A DNA stretch of 12,779 bases. Source: DATEAX01 sp035288145. GTDB lineage: Bacteria > Patescibacteriota > UBA1384 > UBA12157 > JAENIV01. Positions 1 through 4,791 of the stretch are shown here, piece by piece. The position numbers were made by a program, and so were the translations under genes. Location of the stretch: positions 1 through 12,779 of the forward strand of contig DATEAX010000052.1 of NCBI GenBank assembly GCA_035288145.1. The letters run 5' to 3'. Each line of letters starts with the position of its first letter. Positions within the stretch are counted from its first letter, which is position 1. Under the pieces are notes generated by a model that searched no databases, was not told where the DNA came from, and saw only the letters and a list, made by a program, of their open reading frames with translations.

Positions 1-87
1 CAGCTCCAGGTTGAGATTTGGTATTTTCAGCATCCAATCTTCGAAGTTGGATTGAATCGTGTTACCGCAAGCACAAACCTCTGGCAT
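1..87 (-). CDS. 5' end of a small unidentified protein with an N-terminal CxCG motif (partial)
   Basis: The reading frame is open from an ATG at 87 down to the window edge (29 codons seen). It begins MPEVCACGNTIQSNFEDW. A textbook Shine-Dalgarno (AAGGAGG) sits 7-8 nt upstream of the ATG, which is stronger than for almost any other gene here and makes the start convincing. The Cys-x-Cys-Gly at residues 5-8 suggests one half of a small metal-binding knuckle, but the partner cysteines would lie outside the window. It is divergent from aspS. I do not recognise the family, and the C-terminus and function cannot be judged from 29 residues. Confidence 0.6.
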   Translation of the reverse strand, partial: MPEVCACGNTIQSNFEDWMLKIPNLNLEL

Positions 88-125
88 TGTCTTTGCCTCC
101 TTGGGTGATGGTTCTAATTTTAGAT

Positions 126-151
126 ATTATACCTTTTGCTCTTTTTGTCAA
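126..151 (-). promoter_or_regulatory. Candidate sigma70 promoter of the minus-strand small gene
   Basis: Read on the minus strand, there is a perfect -35 TTGACA (151-146) followed by TATAAT (131-126). The spacer between these two boxes is only 14 nt. The overlapping TAATAT two bases further downstream gives a normal 16-nt spacer and may be the real -10. Transcription would start about 30 nt before the ATG at 87, leaving room for the AAGGAGG site. The promoter is divergent from that of aspS. Confidence 0.5.
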
Positions 152-166
152 GTTACACCCGGCTGA

Positions 167-197
167 TTGAGGTATTTGCCCATTTCTTGAATAATAT
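167..197 (+). promoter_or_regulatory. Candidate promoter of aspS-dacA
   Basis: TTGAGG (167-172) is followed after 17 nt by AATAAT (190-195), overlapping TAATAT (192-197). Initiation would fall at about 202-205, only about 10 nt before the aspS ATG at 215. No Shine-Dalgarno is visible in that interval, so the transcript would be almost leaderless. The -35 and -10 matches are moderate. Confidence 0.4.
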
Positions 198-214
198 GTT
201 AAACTAAGTATGTT

Positions 215-1606
215 ATGAAAATATCCAATATCCAAGTCAAGGACAAAATCGGTCAAAAAGTCAGCTTGGCCGGCTGGATACAGACCAGGCGCGACCACGG
301 GCAAATCATTTTTATTGATTTGCGGGACCGCTCCGGGCTTCTTCAAGTGGTTTTTAGCCCGGATAAAAAGGAGGTCTATAAGATTGCGGAAACCCTGCGG
401 TCGGAGTGGGTGGTCGCCATTTTCGGCGTAGTCAAAAATAGACCTAAAGGAATGGAAAACCCTAAAATCGCTACCGGCGAAGTCGAAATTGAAGCCGAGA
501 ATTTGATTGTTTTGGCAAGAGCGAAAGACCTGCCTTTTGAAGTTTCGGCTGACACCAAAAATATTGCCGAGGATTTGCGTATGGAATACCGCTATCTCGA
601 CTTAAGAAGCCAGCGGATGCTCGATAACCTAATCTTAAGACACAAAACAATTCAATTTATCAGAACTTTTCTTTATGAGAAAGATTTTCTGGAAATCGAA
701 ACCCCGGTTTTAACCAAAAGCACCCCGGAAGGCGCGCGCGATTATCTTGTGCCCTCCCGTCTTCATCCGGGCAGTTTTTACGCTTTACCTCAATCGCCCC
801 AGCAGCTCAAACAGCTTTTGATGGTTGCCGGTGTTGAAAGATATTTTCAAATTGTCAAATGTTTCCGAGACGAGGATTCCCGTGGCGATCGCCAGCCAGA
901 ATTTACACAGCTCGATCTGGAAATGAGCTTTGTTGAACAAGATGATATTTTGGCACTAATCGAAGAGATGTATCTCAAGCTGGTCAAGGAAATATGCCCT
1001 AAAAAAAGGATTGCTAAAATACCTTTCCCGAGAATTTCATACGCGGATTCAATTGAAAAATACCGGACGGACCGGCCGGATTTAAGAAAAAATAAAGACG
1101 ATAAAGACGAACTGGCTTTTTGTTGGATTATTGATTGGCCGATGTTTGAATATAATAAGCAAGAAAAGCGATGGGATCCCCATCATCATATTTTTACTTC
1201 ACCCAAAAAAGAGGATCTTAAGCTTCTTGAAACCGATCCGGCCAAAGTCCGCTCCTGGCAGCATGATTTAGTCCTAAACGGCAATGAAATCGGCGGCGGA
1301 AGTATTAGAATAACCGAACCTAACATTCAAGAAAAAGTTTTGGAGCTGGTCGGCATGAGCAAAGACGAGATTAAAAACAGATTTGGACATCTTTTGAAGG
1401 CATTTGAATTCGGCGTCCCGCCTCACGGGGGGATTGCCCCGGGCATTGACCGTTTGGTGATGCTCTTAGCAGGCGAGGAAAATATCCGCGAAGTGATTGC
1501 CTTCCCCAAAACCGGCGACGGACGGGATTTGATGATGGGTGCGCCCTCCTCGGTTGATTTGAAACAACTCAATGACCTTAAGTTAAAAATCGATACCAAA
1601 AAATGA
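215..1606 (+). CDS. aspS: Aspartyl-tRNA synthetase, bacterial type lacking the GAD insertion domain, probably non-discriminating
   Basis: This cytoplasmic class II synthetase charges tRNA-Asp with aspartate using ATP. An N-terminal OB-fold anticodon domain (about residues 1-105) contains RRDHG at 25-29. The catalytic core follows: flipping-loop QSPQQLKQ (193-200), motif 2 FRDEDSRGDRQPEF (217-230) and motif 3 GGIAPGIDRL (405-414). Bacterial AspRS is normally about 590 residues. Here 463 residues suffice because PDLR (288-291), which usually precedes the GAD domain, is joined by only a few residues to LAFCWIIDWPMFE (300-312), which usually follows it. His28 replaces the Leu typical of discriminating enzymes. 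In P. aeruginosa AspRS the equivalent His is associated with charging both tRNA-Asp and tRNA-Asn, so a GatCAB amidotransferase elsewhere is expected. The start ATG has no Shine-Dalgarno, and an earlier ATG at 210 hits a stop at once. The stop overlaps the next gene. Confidence 0.96.
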   Translation: MKISNIQVKDKIGQKVSLAGWIQTRRDHGQIIFIDLRDRSGLLQVVFSPDKKEVYKIAETLRSEWVVAIFGVVKNRPKGMENPKIATGEVEIEAENLIVLARAKDLPFEVSADTKNIAEDLRMEYRYLDLRSQRMLDNLILRHKTIQFIRTFLYEKDFLEIETPVLTKSTPEGARDYLVPSRLHPGSFYALPQSPQQLKQLLMVAGVERYFQIVKCFRDEDSRGDRQPEFTQLDLEMSFVEQDDILALIEEMYLKLVKEICPKKRIAKIPFPRISYADSIEKYRTDRPDLRKNKDDKDELAFCWIIDWPMFEYNKQEKRWDPHHHIFTSPKKEDLKLLETDPAKVRSWQHDLVLNGNEIGGGSIRITEPNIQEKVLELVGMSKDEIKNRFGHLLKAFEFGVPPHGGIAPGIDRLVMLLAGEENIREVIAFPKTGDGRDLMMGAPSSVDLKQLNDLKLKIDTKK

Positions 1607-2550
1607 CAAAAACCCTCTGGTTAATTTGTTTAGTTCTGGGATTTGCTTTGGTCGGGCTGATTGTTTTTAATTCAAATCTGCCGGCAAGAATTAAAAGCAA
1701 AAAGATTCTTGGAAATAAAAGTAAAATTCCTAGTTTGCCCGCATCGCCGCTCGTAAAACCGCCGCAAATGAAGCCAGAGGCGCCGGAACCGAATATTTTA
1801 GCCAAATCAGTAATCCTCATTGACCGCGATAGTTTTAAAATCATTTACCAAAAGAATCCTACCGAACGGGTGCCGATAGCCTCAACGACAAAAATTATGA
1901 CCGCTTTGGTAATCTTGGAAAATTACCCGGATAAATTAAAGGACGAAGTTCAGATAACCCGAGAGATGATTAATGTTGATGGGTCAGATATCGATCTGCG
2001 TCCCGGGGAAAAAATGACAGTCGAGAATCTTTTGAAGGGTCTTTTAATTTACTCCGGCAATGATGCCGCATTTTCATTGGCAAGTTTTTTTGGTGGGAAA
2101 GAGGAATTTGTAAAGATTATGAACGAAAAAGCTATTTTTTTAGGACTTAAAAATACCCGTTTTCGAGACCCCGCCGGTCTCGACGACGAGGGTTTCTCGA
2201 CCGCCAGAGATTTGGCGATTTTAGCCTCTTACGCCTTACGAAATAAGACCTTTGCAGAAATTGCCAGAACACCGAACATCACCCTAACTTCCGCTGATGG
2301 CAGATTGATTCATGAATTAAAAAACTCAAACAGAATGCTTAGGAGCGAAGAGGAATTTTATTATCCGTTTGCCATCGGCATAAAGACAGGATTTACGCCG
2401 GCGGCCGGCCATTGTTTGGTCTCGGCGGCAAGCAAAGATAATCACGTCCTGATTGCCGTTATCTTAAATACCAATGAGAATACTCTGACGGCTTCTGCCA
2501 AAGAAAGCCGTAAACTTCTTGAGTGGGGCTTTGCCAATTTCTCCTGGTGA
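1603..2550 (+). CDS. dacA: D-alanyl-D-alanine carboxypeptidase (PBP5/DacA-like, peptidase S11)
   Basis: This penicillin-binding serine enzyme removes the terminal D-Ala from peptidoglycan pentapeptides outside the membrane. Residues 4-22 form a hydrophobic signal or anchor segment, followed by a Lys/Pro-rich linker (about 29-63). The three active-site motifs are in order and at family spacing: SxxK as STTK (94-97, nucleophile Ser94), SGN (151-153) and KTG (261-263). At 315 residues it keeps the transpeptidase-like domain but lacks the C-terminal beta domain of E. coli PBP5, so it must be held by the N-terminal segment. The ATG overlaps the aspS stop as ATGA and has no Shine-Dalgarno of its own, which indicates translational coupling to aspS. 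The gene shows that the cell makes a murein wall. Its exact paralogue name (dacA/dacB/dacF) cannot be settled from sequence alone. Confidence 0.92.
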   Translation: MTKTLWLICLVLGFALVGLIVFNSNLPARIKSKKILGNKSKIPSLPASPLVKPPQMKPEAPEPNILAKSVILIDRDSFKIIYQKNPTERVPIASTTKIMTALVILENYPDKLKDEVQITREMINVDGSDIDLRPGEKMTVENLLKGLLIYSGNDAAFSLASFFGGKEEFVKIMNEKAIFLGLKNTRFRDPAGLDDEGFSTARDLAILASYALRNKTFAEIARTPNITLTSADGRLIHELKNSNRMLRSEEEFYYPFAIGIKTGFTPAAGHCLVSAASKDNHVLIAVILNTNENTLTASAKESRKLLEWGFANFSW

Positions 2551-2614
2551 ATTCGTCCTAAATGATTGATATTGCCTTATCAGTTAAATTTTGTTTGTGC
2601 TTAACATAACTCGC

Positions 2615-2644
2615 TTGACGGCCGTCGCATTAGTGTGCTAAATT
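2615..2644 (+). promoter_or_regulatory. Extended -10 promoter of the PaaX-like gene with a 10-bp palindrome
   Basis: TTGACG (2615-2620) is followed after 18 nt by TAAATT (2639-2644), with TGC immediately before it (2636-2638) forming an extended -10. Initiation would be near 2651. A perfect 10-bp palindrome, GACGGCCGTC (2617-2626), overlaps the -35 element. It is GC-rich within an AT-rich gap, so it is a natural candidate operator. No terminator hairpin for the preceding dacA is visible between 2551 and 2661. Confidence 0.5.
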
Positions 2645-2652
2645 AAAATACT

Positions 2653-2656
2653 GGAG
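2653..2656 (+). promoter_or_regulatory. Ribosome binding site fixing the ATG start of the PaaX-like gene
   Basis: GGAG lies 5 nt before ATG 2662. The in-frame GTG at 2656 would start inside this site and has nothing suitable upstream, so ATG 2662 is the better start. Confidence 0.6.
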
Positions 2657-2661
2657 TGAAA

Positions 2662-3375
2662 ATGGCATTATTACCGATGTATGAAATCTTTATCCTTTTG
2701 GAGGATGAAAAAGAGGTTCCGCTTTACCGATTAAATCGCTGGGGACGCAAGGCCCGCGGCGTTTTGTCAAAACTGAAAAATAATGGCTGGGCGGAAAAAG
2801 TCAAGAAGGAAAACGAGATTTTCTACCGCATTACCCAAAAAGGCGAGCAGGAATTCGATAAAATTTTAAAACCTTTGCGGGAGGCAGGCCAATGGGATGG
2901 CCGCTGGCGATTGGTTATTTTTGACATTCCCGAATCGAAACGCCACATTCGAGATCAACTCCGACGGTCCTTAGACAAATTAGGCATGGGAATCCTCAAA
3001 TCCAGCGTTTGGATTTCTCCTCATAATATCAAAAAGGAGATTGAAGAAATTGGTCAACGCCTTCACTTGAAAGACACCTTAAGATATTTTGAAGTCACTC
3101 GAAATCCTCACCTTGACAAAACAATCATGGAAAAATCATGGGATCTTCCGGATATCGCCAATCTCTATCAAAAGTTTAACTTTGATGCTAACCGACTGTT
3201 CAGAACAATCGATAAAGTTCAAAATCAGCGATATTTAGCCAAAAAATTGATCTTTGAATATGCTAAGATTCTAAAAAAAGATCCCCAATTGCCGAGGGAA
3301 TTTCGAGAAAAAGATTTACTTCGCAAAAAAGCTCACGACTACTATTTAAATTTAAGAAGATTTGTTGCCGAGTAA
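2662..3375 (+). CDS. PaaX-family transcriptional regulator with a Cas2-like central domain
   Basis: The product is probably a DNA-binding repressor of 237 residues. Residues 1-70 look like a winged helix (helical LYRLNRWGRKARGVLSKLKN, then a strand-rich wing ending IFYRITQKG). The WDGRWRLVIFDIPE stretch (78-91) opens the Cas2-like ferredoxin fold of PaaX proteins, continued by LDKLGMGILKSSVWISP (104-120). The tail WDLPDIANLYQKF (160-172) and DPQLPREF (207-214) match the PaaX C-terminal domain. E. coli PaaX is about 316 residues, so this is a compact version. Automatic pipelines may label such proteins Cas2, but no cas1 or repeat array is present. No phenylacetate genes are nearby, so its effector and targets are unknown. 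It is transcribed alone from its own promoter and ends in a 24-bp tail-to-tail overlap with rnc. Confidence 0.75.
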   Translation: MALLPMYEIFILLEDEKEVPLYRLNRWGRKARGVLSKLKNNGWAEKVKKENEIFYRITQKGEQEFDKILKPLREAGQWDGRWRLVIFDIPESKRHIRDQLRRSLDKLGMGILKSSVWISPHNIKKEIEEIGQRLHLKDTLRYFEVTRNPHLDKTIMEKSWDLPDIANLYQKFNFDANRLFRTIDKVQNQRYLAKKLIFEYAKILKKDPQLPREFREKDLLRKKAHDYYLNLRRFVAE

Positions 3376-4083
3376 AGATTGGTGATTTTGAAGTTCTGTC
3401 CAATGTTCAAGAGCGGAAGAGGCGGCAGAACTTTCGGCAATCTGTTTTGAACTGCCTGAACCCTCACCAACCAAACGATTCTCCAGAAAACAGCCGACGG
3501 TAAAACTTTTGGCATGATCGGGACCATGTTCGGAAATAACCCGATAAGCCGGAGTCACTCCGTACTGCTCTTGAGCTAATTCTTGAAGATGGCTTTTGGG
3601 ATCTAAATATAGTTTTCCATCAATAATTTGCTTAAGATGTCCCAGGAGATGTTTTCGGACAAATTCAAAAGACGTCCGGTAACCCTGGTCCAAATAAATT
3701 GCCCCAATCAGGGCTTCGAAGGTGTTGGCTAAAATCAACTGACGTGAGCGGCCCTCGGATTTTGCTTCTCCACGCGAGAGAAAAAGGTATTTTTCTATTT
3801 CCAATTCATTGGCCACCCGCGAGAGCATCGCACCCTTGACTAAGGCTGAACGGAGATTGGTTAGTTCGCCTTCCGGATTTGGATAAGTGGCATAAAGGTA
3901 CTCGGTGACCGCTAATTCCAAAACCGCATCACCCAAAAACTCCAAGCGTTCATTGTGATCCAAATCAAAACCGAGATTTTCATTCAAATACGAACGGTGA
4001 ACAAAAACCTGGCGAAGCAGATTAAGATCCTTGAAATTAATTTTTATTTTCCGGGCAAACTCCTGAATATTATTCTCCGGCAT
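3352..4083 (-). CDS. rnc: Ribonuclease III
   Basis: This endonuclease cleaves double-stranded RNA in rRNA precursors and structured mRNAs. It has 243 residues from ATG 4083. The catalytic domain carries the signature HNERLEFLGDAVLE (43-56), and a second metal-binding stretch ANTFEALIGAIYLD (119-132) contains the essential Glu123. A double-stranded RNA binding domain follows at about 161-228 (SHLQELAQEQYG near its start). The frame is open further upstream to 4209, but the 42 extra residues do not resemble the family and lie inside nusB. MPENNIQEFARK is the normal RNase III beginning, and a GAGG lies 6 nt upstream. The start overlaps the nusB 3' end by 14 nt, and the stop overlaps the convergent PaaX-like gene by 24 bp. 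No terminator is evident after it. Confidence 0.95.
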   Translation of the reverse strand: MPENNIQEFARKIKINFKDLNLLRQVFVHRSYLNENLGFDLDHNERLEFLGDAVLELAVTEYLYATYPNPEGELTNLRSALVKGAMLSRVANELEIEKYLFLSRGEAKSEGRSRQLILANTFEALIGAIYLDQGYRTSFEFVRKHLLGHLKQIIDGKLYLDPKSHLQELAQEQYGVTPAYRVISEHGPDHAKSFTVGCFLENRLVGEGSGSSKQIAESSAASSALEHWTELQNHQSLLGNKSS

Positions 4084-4516
4084 GAGAGGCCTCTTTTTTT
4101 TCTTCGGGTACATATCTGGGACTTTGTCGATAGACGGTACCCAAAACCCCGTTAATAAATTTTGAGGAATTTTCGCCGCCGAAGGTTTTTCCCAGTTCAA
4201 CCGCTTCATTAATTGCCACCTTAGGCGGGATATCCTTATTAAATAGGATTTCGTAAACGGCTATTCTCAAAATTGTCTTGTCAATGCTGGCAATTTGTTC
4301 CAGCGGCCATTCGGGCGCGGCCTTGGCGATTTGTTCATCAATCTTTTTTAACTTTTCGATTACTTGTTGGATGGTTTGATCAATGTAGGCCTGGTCAATT
4401 TCTTCGTGATAGTTTTCAATATTGCGCTTTTTAACTTCGGTCAAATCCGCCTTTGCCCGGAAATCCCACTCATATAAAGTTTGCATAATTATCACCCGTG
4501 AGAGATGGCGATTCAC
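4070..4516 (-). CDS. nusB: Transcription antitermination factor NusB
   Basis: NusB forms, with ribosomal protein S10, the boxA-binding antitermination complex that keeps RNA polymerase processive through rRNA operons. The 148-residue all-helical protein opens with NRHLSRVIIMQTLYEWDF (2-19). It ends with the family's C-terminal signature, including LRIAVYEILF, PPKVAINEAVELGKTFG and SSKFINGVLGTV (within about 82-127). The start is GTG 4516, which overlaps the rpmF stop as GTGA. AAGGAG lies 5-6 nt before it, inside the rpmF reading frame. The last 14 nt overlap rnc. The charged C-terminal tail (about 137-148, EEKKEASHAGE) is non-conserved and probably exists because the overlap DNA also carries the rnc start. 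Being beside rnc is functionally sensible, since both act on rRNA transcripts. Confidence 0.93.
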   Translation of the reverse strand: MNRHLSRVIIMQTLYEWDFRAKADLTEVKKRNIENYHEEIDQAYIDQTIQQVIEKLKKIDEQIAKAAPEWPLEQIASIDKTILRIAVYEILFNKDIPPKVAINEAVELGKTFGGENSSKFINGVLGTVYRQSPRYVPEEKKEASHAGE

Positions 4517-4764
4517 TTTTTCTCCTTGAGCGATTCGGTCAGAGCTTCATCGCGGCGCTTGCGACGGTCGTCTTTAGCTTTGGTTTTTTCTTCAAATTTC
4601 AAAATATCTTGACCTTTATAATAACCGCAATTTAGGCAAATCCGATGAGGCAGTGCCGGTGAATGACATTTTGGACAGGATGTTAAAATAAGTTTACGCA
4701 AATACAAGTGGCTTCGGCGGCCGCCAGAACGAGTGGAGGTTAAACGTTTTTTTGGTTCAGCCAT
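4513..4764 (-). CDS. rpmF: Large ribosomal subunit protein bL32 with an extended charged C-terminus
   Basis: bL32 is a small zinc-ribbon protein of the 50S subunit. The typical N-terminus AEPKKRLTSTRSGGRRSH (2-19) is followed by a four-cysteine zinc ribbon (Cys30, Cys33, Cys43, Cys46). bL32 is normally about 55-60 residues. This one has 83, with an extra Lys/Arg/Glu/Asp-rich tail (about 57-83) that should form a basic helix. The tail overlaps the nusB ribosome binding site and start. A GAGG element lies about 9 nt before ATG 4764. The gap to the leuS stop is 27 nt with no terminator, so it belongs to the leuS transcript. Confidence 0.93.
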   Translation of the reverse strand: MAEPKKRLTSTRSGGRRSHLYLRKLILTSCPKCHSPALPHRICLNCGYYKGQDILKFEEKTKAKDDRRKRRDEALTESLKEKK

Positions 4765-4791
4765 TCTTTTTCCTCTTCTTTTTGTCTCTGT

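Noticed and set aside
62..346. 94-codon minus-strand frame antisense to the aspS start
   Set aside because: It overlaps aspS in antisense, has no recognisable protein features and has no ribosome site. The real minus-strand gene here starts at 87 in another frame.
2662..3375. CRISPR-associated Cas2
   Set aside because: The N-terminal winged helix and the C-terminal DPxLP motif identify a PaaX-type regulator. There is no cas1, no array and no repeat-spacer pattern in the window.
4084..4209. Longer rnc start at 4209
   Set aside because: The extra 42 residues are antisense-free frame openness within nusB, do not resemble RNase III, and MPENNIQEFARK at 4083 is the normal family start.
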